From Sclerurus mexicanus (lineage: Eukaryota > Chordata > Aves > Passeriformes > Furnariidae), in assembly GCA_013396755.1 (NCBI GenBank), contig VWZF01002210.1, positions 1 to 64,000 on the forward strand: 64,000 nt of DNA, read 5' to 3'. The notes beneath the pieces are model-generated. The model saw only the letters and a program-made list of their open reading frames with translations, ran no database searches and was not told where the DNA came from. The position numbers and the translations under genes were made by a program. This document shows, piece after piece, positions 1-12,483 of this stretch. Position 1 is the first letter of the stretch. The number at the start of each line of letters is the position of its first letter.

Positions 1-307
1 ACTCACTCACCCACTCACTCCCTCTAGGACTGAGTGATGGACTCACACTCACTCTGTGTAGGGCTCACTCAGTCATTCACTCACACTCACTCTGTGTAGG
101 AGTCAGTCACTCACACTCACTCTGTTTAGGGCTCACTCACTCACTGACACTCACTCTGTGTAGTGCTCACTCACTCACACTCTGTAGGACTCAGTCACTC
201 ACACTCACTCTCTGTAGGGCTCACTCACTCACTCACACTCACTCTGTGTAGGGCTCACTCACTCACTCACTGACACTCACTCTGTGTAGGACTCACTGAT
301 TTGTAGG
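1..307. repeat. Nested CACT-based minisatellite, truncated by window edge
   Basis: A degenerate tandem array. A short spacer (CTCTGTGTAGGGCT and variants) alternates with runs of the 4-mer CACT/TCAC. The TAGG core of the spacer recurs near 59, 97, 127, 161, 185, 215, 249, 287 and 304. Steps are mostly 30, 34 or 38 bases, so copies differ by multiples of four, as expected if whole CACT units are gained and lost inside a larger unit. The array continues beyond base 1. It is non-coding. Confidence 0.93.
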
Positions 308-3300
308 GAACCAGCTGGAACAGAAGATCACACACAATTTCAGGACCAACTGGGAAATGGTAATTCTTTTCATCACAGTATATCTTTATTGTCAAAATTG
401 TTGACTTAAGAAATAGTCTAAAGTAGGAAAGGATCATATTTTCAGGAAAACTTATTATCAAAGTTAGTAATTTTGAAAAGGTCCTGAAATATCTGTCTGT
501 AGCAGAGAGCACACAAAGGTCTTGGCAATTCTGGTCATGACTTACTGTGGAAAATAGTACAGTTTGAAAGTGAGGCTAAATTACATCTCTTAAATCAGAA
601 TTTATTTGGTAGAATGACTATTTTAAGTGTTTTCCATTCAGTAATACGAAGTGTATCAATAGCTTCCCATGTGCACAGCTTCCTTATCTTTTTTGAGCTT
701 CCTGCAAGACAGGACCTGAACAGTTGTTTTATTTAATAAAAATCTTTCAGTTGAATGGACATCTGACCTTGTTCATAGATAATTTGATTGCACTTTTTTC
801 CCAGGTAGCTATCCTAACTGGAGATAGTCCTAAAATACTAGAGAACGAGTAATGGAATGATACCATATATTTTCTTAAGTGACCAATAGGACATGCAGAG
901 TTCATTTACAACTTGGGTGATATCCTTATCAAATTCTTCCTTTTTGAATCATATGGTTAACCAACTGTGTTTATTGTTCCCTATTGCTCAGGTATTGCTC
1001 AGAAAACCCAGTGTGGACAGAGGTTATATATAGATTCAAAGAAATATTAAGAGAACATTTTTCTGCCTTAACGTCTTAACATTTGTATATTATTTGGTGG
1101 GTTCCCCCCCCGCCCAGTGTCACTCTATTTCTTCAGTCCATTTGGAAAAGAAAAAAAAAAAAGGATAAATTATATCTAAATTACTAAAATTAAAATGTAA
1201 CTGCAAAATATGTTTTTCTGACTCTGCCTTTCCCTTTGGCTCCTGAATGATTACATTCTGTTTATTTCTAATTAGAGAAGCCACATCAGACTATGCCACA
1301 GAGCAGGTCAAAGAGTATGCAAATAATGCATAGTGCTTGAAAACCTAGGGCGCTTTGCCTTTAAAGAACTCGTGGTTTATTAAACTGTAATTATACTCTC
1401 TGAAATGTCATATTGCAATTATATCCTAGGTTATTAATTAAAAGAAAAGACACTATAAATGGTAAAAGATAATTTTGCCTGTGAAAACCTTCAGTGAGAT
1501 TTTAGAGAAGGGCATTTAGGCAAAAATAATTTGTGAGAAAGGCCCACTGAAAGAAAATGAAATGTTTTGATCATCTTCTGGGGAAGTGAACCTGTATCCA
1601 TCCTCAGTAGTTTGGGAACTATAGCTAAAATACAGAGAACCACAGAGAAAGAATTATAGGTGATAATGACCAGTTATACAAGTTCATTAACACAGCCTAT
1701 ATAGGAAAGCTCTCATTTTCTCTAGTCATGTCTTTGGGAAAAAAATAATAAACCTGCAACAAAACTGGTTTGCTTTTTAAAAATAGTTTGCTTGTTGGAG
1801 TTACCATGATATGGGAGTTGTTACCAATGTTTATAAATAGATGCAGATGATGAAGCTTTTGAGATTATCACCAGCATTACTATCATTTCTAATAAAAGTG
1901 GAGGTTTTGTGCAAATCTTCACTATTTAGGAAACAGCACTTGAATAAGTGCTTATGCACCTGATAGAAGTTCACTTCTCATATTCTATAGAATAATATAG
2001 CTTTTCTTTTAGTGGAATTTAATTTTATGATTTACAGAGCAGACCCAAATGGCTGTTTGCTAAAGTAGGAAAGAAATCTTTTTTGAGCTGCAACTCACTC
2101 AGGTATGACTTCTCTTTAGGAGTTTGTGTATGATTGAATCCATCCTGAGAATGAGGGATTTCAGTCTGGCCAGAGTTTTCTGGTATAAAAGGATTAGTTT
2201 CCTGGGTCCTTTTCTGAGAGAATGTACTTATACTTCTCAAGTATCATTGTGCTATTGGACTATATTGCTGAGATGGAGCATATTGAAGAATTTGCTGGCT
2301 CTTCTTTTCTATTAAAACATTCCTCCTGTGCAAACTGCATGGTCACACGTATTGCTTTGCATCTGATGTCAGAAACTAAATCTGGCAGGGTGCAGCACAT
2401 GTTTCTGTCTATATAGATATTCTCAGTCAGACCATAAATAGACTGTGTTGTGTTTTTACCTCTCTGTATGTAAACATGGGACTAATTTTTTTTTCTTCAA
2501 AAGAATTCTACCATTAGCTGTCTTTGGGAGAGAGAAGGGAACATTCATCTGATTACTTGGTAGGTTTGTCTCCAAAAACAATATGTTTATGCTTCTGCAT
2601 GCTAGTGGTAGGTCAGGAGGTGTACAGTAGCTGAAAAGTAGCTTTTTTTTTATATTTTATTTTCTCTAAGCATTGTTCTGTCAGTGTGAGTCATACAGTT
2701 GGTAATGTTGGATGAGTTTTCAAGTTACATGTTTTCAGCATGTGGGTTTCATTTGATTCCAGAAAGACAGAGGAAGCTGGGCCAAAAAGTAGTGGCAAAG
2801 GAAAAGGGCTGAGGACAACTTTAAAACATCCTTTTTGTTAGTCTTGTAGGTGTAAGTAATTCTTACAGTCAAAAGGGATGCTGGAGTGAATGGAAGAGTG
2901 TACCAGTAATGAATAAACTTCCCATTAGACTGCACAGAAAGACAGATTTTTTTTATCATAAATACTCTTCTAGATCCTATCTTTCAGTTGTTGAGAGGAG
3001 AATAAGCTCAGGAGTTTGGTTATTAAGTGGAATACTAATCAGAATATTTCTGTTTTACTGTGTCTTTTAATAGACAGAACAAGAGGTGAAGAAAATAAAT
3101 ATTCTTAGAAGGATTTTTTATACATCTCAATTAACGAATAAAAAGCAAATCCTCTCCTCTCCTTCTTAAAGAAAAAAAAGAAAACCAAAACAACCCAAAG
3201 CCTCACCATGTCATTAGGGGAAGAAAACTCTTTAAATTCACCTTTGTATAGTCTTTTTCTAAACCTGTCTAGCACAAACAAATATAGGATAGTAAGAAAA

Positions 3301-4690
3301 TTTCACTGAATCTGGAGTTCCAGTTGGAGACCTGCTGGAGGAAAGGAGAACTTGGAGACACGCCACTGTTGAACCCATTGCTTTCATAGGGAAAATGAAA
3401 CCAATATGGTTTTTTTTTCCCCACACAGCAAATACTTGAAAAAAATAATCTGTGTGAACTGCCAGAAAATGGAGTACATCCCAGAATGAATCCAAAGCTC
3501 ATCACTTCAATTCAGCCAGTGATCTTTGGCAAGCTTACAGATGTAAAAGACTAAAATATCTATATCAGTATATGACCTTATCTGCTTTCTCCCTCTGATA
3601 GAGACTGAATTTCACCTTCAATTTCTTCAATTACTTAGAGATGTGTCAAATTTAGGAGCTCTTGGAAATAGCTGGGGAGAATAGCTCAGAAGTTAGTTCT
3701 GAAGTAGAATGTTTATTTTTAAAAAAAAAAAGCTGTAATCATCTAAGTGTTCATAACCTAAGAGATGGAAAGAAAATATTTGCCTTTCAGCAATAGACTG
3801 TAAAGAATTGATCATGTTTGTTACCATTAACTCCAAGGGTGAGAACATTTTTAATCAAGTCAAGAATTCTTAAATAATTCCTTGCCATTGAGTATTGCAG
3901 CTGTGTCTCTAAAGAAAGCTTAAAGTAACAGCAATATAAAAATAAAGTTAAAATGGTGTTCAATTCTATTGTTCCCTAAACAGTACAATTTGAACCCATC
4001 AACATCTGCTCCATAGGGTCAGGATTTGAAAAGTCAAAAAAGTTTCATCGGTTTGTTGCTGCCAACCTACATTACCACTGCTGTGAGGTTCTGAAACAAA
4101 GTGTGTTTAAATAACTATTTAATTGAAGAGTATTAAAACATCACTGAAGAGACTGCCATGCAGGTGTAATAAAAGTGTTAATTTTAAATTCGAAGGTTTT
4201 CAACTCCGTAAATAAAGGAGTAATGAAGAACTGTGTTTTCTACTCTGTAAGGCTGCACTGATTGTGAACTGTGTGAGAATGGGAGTTACAGCATTTGAAC
4301 TTCCAGAGCTTAATGTGTTCATTTCTGGAGAAGTGCATAGTTTATACCCCAGATTTCTGAGGAAATTTCCAAATAAGTTTATCAGTTTGAAATCAATGAT
4401 TTTTAGGGAATCTATAATGTCAGGAATAATATTGAAGCATAACAAGGTATTGTTAGAGAGGAACGACAAAAACTATTCACAAAACCAGGGAAGGTGGAGC
4501 ATAGTGTTAGTGGAATGTTAGGAAGCATAAGAGCTGGCTCATGGGATGTGACAGTGGATTATATTGAAAAAGAAAATATTGGCTTGAGGGTGAAAAAGTG
4601 GAGAAATTTCCTAAAGATTAAGAAGGTAATGAAGTTAGTGGTATTTTTCATTAAATTCTAGTAAATTGTACTGCCCTGCTGTTGGACTTG
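308..4690. other. Non-genic AT-rich single-copy stretch
   Basis: No gene, RNA or recognisable transposon is seen. Low-complexity bits are a C8 run at 1104-1111 and an A12 run at 1151-1162. A pyrimidine tract with CAG joined to a weak donor (GTAGCT) lies at 804/805. Open frames are all under 90 codons, overlap on opposite strands and resemble nothing known. Confidence 0.7.
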
Positions 4691-4810
4691 ACACAAATTT
4701 AGGAGGGACTGTCAACAGAGGAAGAGGATTGAGATAGTGGAATAGGAAGAACCAGCTGAACTTGGAGATTATAACAGAAATGTAATGAAACTCAGTTTTA
4801 GAAAATGCAG
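4691..4810 (+). mobile_element. CR1 retrotransposon fragment (reverse-transcriptase region), decayed
   Basis: Translating the plus strand gives DTNLGGT near 4691-4711, matching the D-D-T-K-L-G-G block just after the catalytic aspartates of CR1 reverse transcriptase. About 60 bases on, MKLSFRKC resembles the M-K-F-N-x-x-K-C-K block that follows in CR1. The frame is broken between them. CR1 is the dominant non-LTR element of birds and other reptiles. This is an old, non-functional remnant; the match is short, so the edges are uncertain. Confidence 0.55.
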
Positions 4811-7590
4811 GAGGATTCCTGTAGGTTACACGTAGACTGCTAAATACTTGCACGCGTTGTATTGCTTAATTTTTAGCACAGTCCCTAATTTTTAGCATGC
4901 TCCCTTGCTAAGGTTTTAGGCTCTCTTCAAGTCAATGATCAGGTATGCCTCAGGGAATAGTGAGCTCCAAATACCACTCCCGGCAGCCAGTTTGGACAAG
5001 ACAATGTCAGGGTTGACACCACGTAACTCTCACAGGCTTTGTAGTTTCAGTGCTTTCATGCTGCACCCTTGTGCTACGCATTGCACATAAACTCCATTTT
5101 GTGGCATAAAAAAATGCTACAGTGGTGGCCTGTAACATGGGGTTCTTATTTTTTCCAGGTACTTTGAACTGAAAAAACCTTCACAACAATAGTAATAATA
5201 CTAATAGTAAAAATCATAGTAATTGCTGGTGTCATCACCATGTCCTTGGGCCAAAGAGATACGATATTTTGACAGCCTTAGGCTCTAACGCTGTGTTGTG
5301 TGTACATGGCTTTAGGGATAGAGAAGTCCTGGGACTTTTCTTTAGCCTTAAAGGCCAGCAGCTTCTGCACTGAGATGACCCCTGCAATGACAAATTAACA
5401 ATTAAGGAAGAAAAACGTGCTAGAACCTCATGTATCAGAGATAGCTGCATGCTGAGTCCATAAATTAGACTGTGGTGTTAGTCACAGTGCATTTTAGTAG
5501 AGATAGGTAAGTGACCATGATATACAGGGTGGTGGAGGGACCTCACCTGGCAGTTTTGTTTAGCCAGGTTCATGGAAAATGAATTTGAACTGGGACAGGT
5601 GGAGCTAGGGTAATTAAAAAATGGAAAGCTTGCCATGTGCACGGTACAAAGAGAGTTTGGTTTGTTAAATGCAGTACAATTAAGGCTGAGGAGTGTGATT
5701 ACTGCTTTGGGGGTAGGCACCAGAGAAGGAAGTGAAATAATTGTTTCAGATAAAGGCCAGTGGTAGCAGGAGGGCAAAATGAATGTAACTGTCCCTGAAT
5801 ATATTTGGCTTGGGAGAATTAATTGCAACTACAAAATGGTAATGCTTTTACAGGCTGCATGAAAGCTCTAATAGGAGTTTGCTACAATTTTTTGGTTTAT
5901 TTTTTTGTAAAAGTTGATTTGTGTTTTACATATTTGTATTTAGAGTCTTCTTTTAAGGAAGCCTATTTGATACACAAGGAAATTTAACGATCTATTTTTT
6001 CCCCTTGCTCTTTTATTTAATCTCACAGTAACTATGGGGTCTGATTTCTGAAATTCATCCAGGTATAAAAATAGCAATATTGTTACCCAAAGTTTACCAA
6101 ATAAAACTTTTTCCCAACTTCTAGTAATGAGGTAATATTCAACACTACTACTATATTACTTTGATAGTCTTATTTTGTGTGCTGATACCTTTTGCAAGTC
6201 TTGGAGGTATTATTTGGGGCAGAGGAGAGTTTAGGAACATTTGTTTTTTAGAGTTAGTTTCATGGCCAGTTATGGTTTCCTTTTCCTGTATAGTGATCTC
6301 ATGATAACTGGGCAAATTCCAGAGGGAGAACGTCACTAATAGAGCAAAAGTGTATTATTCCTCAGGAAAGAGAAAAAAGAAAAATTGTCAATTTACTGAG
6401 AGGGACTTATGAGTTTTCAGGGTAGCACCTGGGGTCTGAGGTTGTATGTCTAATGTTACCAGTGGTGGAAATGTTGATTCATTAGGGACCATGTCTGGAC
6501 ATCTACCAACCTGAGCGGTTATTTGTAGGGTATACTGCTATAATCTCAGCTCATGACAGTGTAATTGTGTTGAAACTTCTCTTTGTGCTATGTTAAAAAT
6601 ACCCATTCCAAACAGTACTACTGGGGTGAGGGGAAAGGCTGGTTTAAATATATCATGCAATTGTCTTAATATATCAGTATTCACAACCATTATGGATGTC
6701 TAATAGCTTCCTTTGAATAAAGAAACCAAATATATGCAAATGTATGAGGACGCATCCATTGTTTAGCTGCTTTTGTGCCTGAGGATACTTTATGAAGTGT
6801 CTGTGATTACAGGTGCTTTTGTTTCAAACAGCATTTCCCCTAAAATAGCAACAATCACCAGTAAGAGGGGAAAAAAAAGCCTTCCCTATATCAGCAGCAT
6901 AAATGAACTCAAGGGTGTTCAAGGGCCCTTGTAGTAAAGAAAGCTGGTAGGGAGATGGTATCCTTTTGGCATATTAAATGTGTTTTGTTGGGGGTTTTTT
7001 TTGTGAGAGAGGAGAATTATGCATCTCACAAACCCAGTGGGAGTGACGCTGCAGCATAATGGGGCTAACTTTTATGCCTCCACTTGAAGAACCTCATCAC
7101 AGTAGTGAGAGGTTTAGGGAATGGCAGCTTCTAACCATGGTTTGTGCACAGTCCCCACTGTGCAAAGAAACTGGACAAAAGCTAATATTAATATAACAAA
7201 AGCTAAGAATTGTTAAATGAATTAAAAGGCTCCCTGAGGAATAATCTTATTGTTTTGTTACAAAGACAGGGAGTTGGGCATTCTCCCATTCTCCTTGCTT
7301 GCTAAGGACTCTCTGGCTGAAGTTGGTTGTTGGGAAGGCATGTTGTTCTAAATGATGCCTTGAGTCATCTGTTGCCCTGACTCCTGCTTTTAACTGGATA
7401 TGTTCCTTTACTACTTAATCATAGCTGCAGGCAAGGAAGAACAAATAAAAAGCTCTATCCTTAAAGATGAATCTTCATATAAAATTAAGATGTTAATATT
7501 TAGACTATGATAAATATATCATTGACATGCATTAGAGTTTGAGATTGCAAAATACAGAAAAATTAAGGTCCTATCATGCTGTTCTTTTGA
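4811..7590. other. Non-genic stretch
   Basis: No gene is supported. A minus-strand frame of 116 codons at 5478-5828 has no recognisable domain and compositionally looks like read-through of random AT-rich DNA. A pyrimidine tract with CAG followed by GTACTT lies at 5158/5159 (weak donor). The block near 7010-7160 retains a CpG and looks somewhat more complex than its surroundings. Confidence 0.65.
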
Positions 7591-7830
7591 TGTGCTGGTT
7601 TAAGGGTAAACCAGCAGGAGAAATGGACCCACCACGAGAGAGATCGTAAGTCAGAGTTACAATTTAATGAAAGGTATTACAATAAGTACACTGACACAAA
7701 GNTTAACTAATTTTAAATGTTTTTCTCTCTGCTACTTCTTGTTACAAATGCTTAGGACACTTGCATGACATCACAGCTGGGATTCAGTCTTAATACAGAC
7801 TCTTTCTCCTAGGCCTCTTTTGATGAGTTG
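7591..7830. mobile_element. Probable avian endogenous-retrovirus LTR terminus (partial)
   Basis: The segment opens with TGTGCTGGTTTAAGG, the TG-initial terminus expected of an LTR and similar to the TGTG(T/C)TGGTTT starts common in avian LTRs. It continues into a purine-rich stretch (7616-7650) and an AT-rich part that I recall as recurrent in bird genomes. The first bases form a perfect hairpin, TGCTGGTTTA-AGGG-TAAACCAGCA (7593-7616). The decamer TCTTTTGATG occurs at 7583-7592 and again at 7816-7825, framing the segment. No internal retroviral genes are present. The far end and orientation are not established. Confidence 0.5.
7702..7702. other. Ambiguous base (N)
   Basis: A single undetermined base inside the LTR-like segment. 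It is consistent with an assembly or consensus uncertainty in repetitive sequence. Confidence 0.99.
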
Positions 7831-10595
7831 AGTCCTGACTTGAAGATGCAGGTTTTTTACATGTCCAAATCTACCTAGGGTGCCAAGGATGCCACTGCAT
7901 TCTCTCCCCTCAATGTTTTTTCTGCAAAAGAGCTAGAGAATAATTCAGGATGCCCTGAAGGGTGACTGAATACAATGTCTAACTTCAAAAATGCAAACTT
8001 GGATGTGATATCAGGTTGCAGCCTCAAATCCAGGCAGGGAGATGAATGTGTGACTAGGTCCTAGCATTTTAGTAATGCCCTGAAGAAGTGTCAGCCCATT
8101 CTAATGTAAACCCTTCCATCTGATTCACAGGCAGTAGCTCACAGCTCAGGTTGTTCATGCTCCGAGAACTACATTTTCTGTACAAATGTACACAGATACT
8201 GATTCTTTATGCCAGCATGCATTGAAATGAGAAAAATGTACCTGACTCATGACTAGCTCTTGAATGAAACTAGATTTAATGATTGTCACTCTGAAGAGAA
8301 AGTGTATTGGAAAAAAAAATGTTGGAAGAACATTTTTTTCCTGTTAGCTGTCTTTTGTTGCACCAGTGGTAATTTTGGATGCTGCTGCAACTGTAAAATA
8401 GGAACGTAGGAATTAAATCAGTATGCTTCTCTTGACATGAAACAAAATGTTATAGACTTACTTAAAACAATCTTTAGTAGATTTTTAGCTCTTTATTTTA
8501 AATTAAGACTCACCAACCTTTGTAAGAAAAAGGGTTGATGTGAAAGTGTAGCTAAAAATTATTAATAGGTTGCACAGATGGAAAGTGGTGCGGACTTGCA
8601 CACTGGGAGATGAATGACTGTATAATGCAAAATCTAAATAAAAGAGAGCAAAAGAAATAGATGTTCCCAGCCAACATTTCAGTGTGCTAGGCTACTGTGA
8701 ACTAAAATGTGTGATAGCTCCAAAATCAATAAGAAAATCCATTTTGGGGAAATAAAGGATGAAAAAAATTGTGGAAAATATGTTGGTTCCCCATTAGACT
8801 CTTTAAAAAGCCATTTTCAATTTCTGGTGATGCATCAAAAGAAAGATAACATCATTTTCTATAGTGGTGCTCTTTTAAGACAGAGCACTTGAGTTTCTAT
8901 GATGAAATAGATGAAACATTGGACACAATTAACTTGCATCTAACCCCTTAATTTTGCATAGCAGTAAATGCCTCTAGCAAATTTGATCTTTTCTTTATGA
9001 CAGAGTGTATCAGATCCTTTGTCTTGTATTGATGTCTGTATGGAGACCAATTAATTTCAGACTAATCTTTACCAAGGTTCTGAGACAGTTTTTATTGTAA
9101 TGCACATGACTTTCCAGAGAAAAATAATGTCACGTGGTTTTCAGTAGAAGCCTAACTCAAAGACTATAGTAAGTAATCCAGGTCCCAGTTATCAAAGACT
9201 GATCCAAAAAACCAAAGGCCATTATATGGATGCCATCTCCTTTCAGTAGTGTAAAAAGCAGTGAGCTGAAGAGTAGACATAAAGATCCTGCAGTATAAGG
9301 TATATGCAATACCTGAAATAAATTAATTTGGAGAAAAGTTCTACAAGCAGTTTAATACTGTGAACCATTTAAAAATAAATCAGAAAAAATCCTAAAAACC
9401 AATTATTATTAGACAAATAATTCCAAACCATGAAATTCCTTCTATGAACTATGATCAAATACAGTATTTAGGAAAGCTTTTCAGTATTGGGTTAAACAGT
9501 TGTGGAGCACACACAGCCCATTTGCTTTGTAATTGAAATTTCCTGGGCATCTGAGCAAAGATATGACCCTAAAGAAGAGAATTAGTGATTGCAATCATAT
9601 CTAGCTAATCAAGCCTTCTACAGTGAAAATCCTCCACCATATTTGAAAATTCTCCACATACACAGGATGTTTCAATCGACTTCTAATTTTTTCTCACATC
9701 AGTCTAATGTTGAATATTTGCTAATATTCCCTATGTGATTCTGTAATCTCATTAAACAGAGCATGGAAGATAGTTAGGAGAATAATGTCAGAGAGTTCTG
9801 TAAACACAGGTTGGGCTGCTGTGGCTGCTTTGTAAGAACTCCTGTTCTGTTTGTTGCTCTGATGTGAGAATTAAGAAAGCTCTGAGGTGTAAAACCAATA
9901 TCACTTTTGAGTGAGGAATGATGCTTGATTCCCTAGAGAAATTCACAGGGTCTGTTTTTTCCTCAATTGATTTTTCATTTCATGAAAATCATGACAACGT
10001 GCTAGATGCCCCCAAATAATAATCTCATAAATTAAAATGTTCATTTTTATAGGCAACATTCTTGATGAGGCTTCTTTTTAAGACACCTCAGCTCCAGCCT
10101 ACAAAATCACAGTTTCTTCTATACCTACACTGTCTTTCGTGTTCACATAGCAAATGGGCATTTTCTGCAGGTTCTGCCATAAGGAAGTGATCTTATATTT
10201 TAGACAAGGAAAAAAATAACGAAAGGAAAAAAACTATCCCTGAATTATTCAAACTATGACAGAGATCTTTTTTCTGACTGCTACCAAGCAGTAATTTAAT
10301 GGAGTACTTTCTGTACATGTTTAATGTATGCCAGCTCTCTTTCCCATTTAAGTTGTCTCACTGTAGGAAGCAGGATTTTGTCTGTCTTTGCTGGCTGAGC
10401 TACAGCTAAAGACAGCAGCAAAGGGCAAGACTGTTTTATCTGCAGTAAGACACTGGCTTCAAGACAAATTTCTATGACTAGTTCTATAAATTGACAGGAA
10501 ATTGAGCTTGGGGTTTGAAATTGTGAATTTCTGCATGCTAACAGCAGTTCTCTTGATTGATTCTCACTGTCCAACTTTGTACAGGAATGGTGGGA
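7831..10595. other. Non-genic AT-rich stretch
   Basis: No gene, RNA gene or diagnostic repeat is recognised. Sequence following the LTR-like segment up to about 8200 may belong to the same insertion but shows no clear terminus. The largest open frames are about 60-90 codons and unremarkable. Confidence 0.65.
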
Positions 10596-10654
10596 AGTGT
10601 AATATCAGATTAGATGATCACATTGTCCTTTTCTGGCCTTAACAATCTATGAAT
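10596..10654 (+). mobile_element. CR1 3' end, ancient subfamily
   Basis: The order 'ATCAGATTAGATGATCA', 'TTCTGGCCTTAA' and 'ATCTATGAAT' reproduces the 3' terminus of older CR1 subfamilies. These end in a gene-distal 'GGTCCCTTCTGGCCTTAAAATCTATGAA'-like block. Only the last 60 or so bases are recognisable, as usual for CR1, which inserts 5'-truncated copies. Strand is set by the ATCTATGAA end. Confidence 0.75.
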
Positions 10655-10778
10655 AAAGCACTCCAACCTCTTTGTTCCCCAGTTTTCCCATTTTTAAGTT
10701 GAAATAATTCTTGTACACATGAGTCATGGGATATGCTAGGATTATTTAATGTTTGTGAGTGCAATGAAAATAGAAAGG

Positions 10779-10806
10779 CTTTTTCTTTTTCTTTTTCTTT
10801 TTTTTT
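10779..10806. repeat. Pyrimidine microsatellite (CTTTTT)n
   Basis: Four to five near-perfect repeats of a 6-base CTTTTT unit ending in a T run. Confidence 0.9.
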
Positions 10807-11039
10807 AAAGTAGAAATATTCAAATACTGTTAGAGACTTGGTTTAAACATTTACCAAAGTATCATCTGGCTGTCAGAGTTAATCTAATATGATTAACAAT
10901 TATATTATTGTGATATGCAATGCAGGAATTTCAATACACATTCGCAAGGGATTGCTCCTGCTTAATTTGTATGGTAATCCACAGTCATTTATTCTTTGTG
11001 CCTGTTTGTATGGGGTGGTTATAGTCTATGTTAAGGTGT
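10807..11039. other. Short non-genic spacer
   Basis: AT-rich spacer with no recognisable feature. Confidence 0.6.
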
Positions 11040-11470
11040 TTTTGAGCTGGATAGCCAGCTGCATTCATGCTCATTAAGCCTCAAAGCCTCTCACTTTCTC
11101 CCCTGCTAGCAGCATTCAACGTGCTGTGGTTTTGTGATTTGGAAGTACAGCACTGAGGGAACTGATCTGAAACCACCAGTCTAATTTCACTTTGGTCCTT
11201 TCTCACTTGACTGATCAGAATGATTTTCAGTCACTCCAGTTCAGGGCTGGAATCCCAGAGGTGAAAAGTCAGCAAGTAATCCATTTAGCCACCAGGTCCT
11301 CCAGGTGGAGCTTAGCAAACCATAACAATTATTGTATTCTCTTCTCTCTTATCATAGCATGGCCATTGCTAATGTTGCATTGGAGCTTCCATTTTAAACG
11401 GTGCTTTGTGAGAGGTGTGGAATTTGCTGTAAAAATTCCCTCTGCGATGAATCCAGACACAAAAGGTTGT
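11040..11470. promoter_or_regulatory. Candidate conserved non-coding element (enhancer-like)
   Basis: More complex and less AT-biased than its flanks. It contains AACAATTATTGT at 11324-11335, two SOX-type cores in inverted orientation one base apart. A 110-codon plus-strand frame crosses it (11192-11524) but has no domain; long chance frames are commoner in balanced sequence. The block's look is the only evidence; no alignment was possible. Confidence 0.35.
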
Positions 11471-12165
11471 AGTGCAAGAACCATTTCTGGCACCAATTTA
11501 AAGATAAGCTTCAGTGACTTTTAAGGAAAAATTGACTTTTCCATCCAAAATATTCTCCCTCAAAATCCAAGCACAGAAGAAGCCTTCTTTGAGAGGAAAA
11601 AAGGATATTCGTCCAACCACAGAAGAATCCTTCTCTGAGGGGAGCGAGGGGTATTTGGTGGATTTGCATCACCATTTCTCTCCAGCTGCTGCATAAGTTA
11701 GAGGGCCCTTCACTTCCATATTGTAAGAAATGAACAGCAAAGGAATACCTATAGACTGCCCCGTTAGTTAAACAAAGTAAAATACATTTCTTTATTTGAC
11801 CAGTAACACCTCATTTTGTTACACCTAGAATTGCTGTTCAGCCAGAGAAATTGCTTCTGATGGTTTATGGTTTGGTTAGACTCTTGCACTTCTTTCAGGA
11901 GAATGTAGAACTGAGAAGTTACTTGTATGAACAGGCAGTTGCAATTACCCAGCTTCCTGTACTTCAGCATCTGGGAAACAAACATCACAAAATTGTTTTA
12001 AGTACAAGATTATGGAATTAGGAAGACTTTTTTAATTATTTTTTTTAATAAATGCATTTTTTAATCCCTGATGTAGAAAAAATCCATTTTTATACATTAA
12101 AATTAATGTTAATATTAAATTAATATCCATCCTTTAAAAATTGTCTTGGAAAGTCATATGTGTGC
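11471..12165. other. Non-genic stretch
   Basis: Nothing recognisable. A quasi-repeated phrase (CAGAAGAA...CTTC at about 11573-11590 and 11620-11633) suggests a small local duplication. The right part is very AT-rich. Confidence 0.55.
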
Positions 12166-12181
12166 ATATATATATATATAT
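12166..12181. repeat. (AT)8 microsatellite
   Basis: Sixteen bases of alternating A and T. Confidence 0.95.
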
Positions 12182-12483
12182 GACAAAGATATTTTCTCAC
12201 GTGAATTTTTAACTTATAAAGTAATCTCTCTTGTAAACATGAAATGGTGAAAACAAGGGGGAAGAGGAAAAGGTAATTTATGATTTTTAAAGCAACTTTT
12301 CTAATCAATCTTATGTTTTATGAGGCATTAGTCTTAAGGTCTACATACATGTGAAATTAAAATCACTCAAAGGAAATATTTCTGAAAAGTATTCCATTTA
12401 TTTTCAGTTCTGTTTAGGCTTGGGTTTTGGTCTCATCTCCTTATAGTCCTCTCACTCCCAGTAGGAAAACATTGGAAGATCAA

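Noticed and set aside
1..307. Telomeric or CRISPR-like array
   Set aside because: The unit is not TTAGGG, and spacers are not unique; it is a degenerate tandem repeat.
795..812. Plus-strand pyrimidine tract with CAG|GTAGCT; similar one at 5145-5165 (CAG|GTACTT)
   Set aside because: The acceptor halves look good but the donor halves are poor, as often occurs by chance.
5478..5828. 116-codon minus-strand open frame rich in Ser, Pro and Leu
   Set aside because: Composition fits translation of non-coding DNA; no homologue recognised.
11192..11524. 110-codon plus-strand open frame
   Set aside because: Falls in a balanced-composition block where stops are rarer; no protein feature seen.
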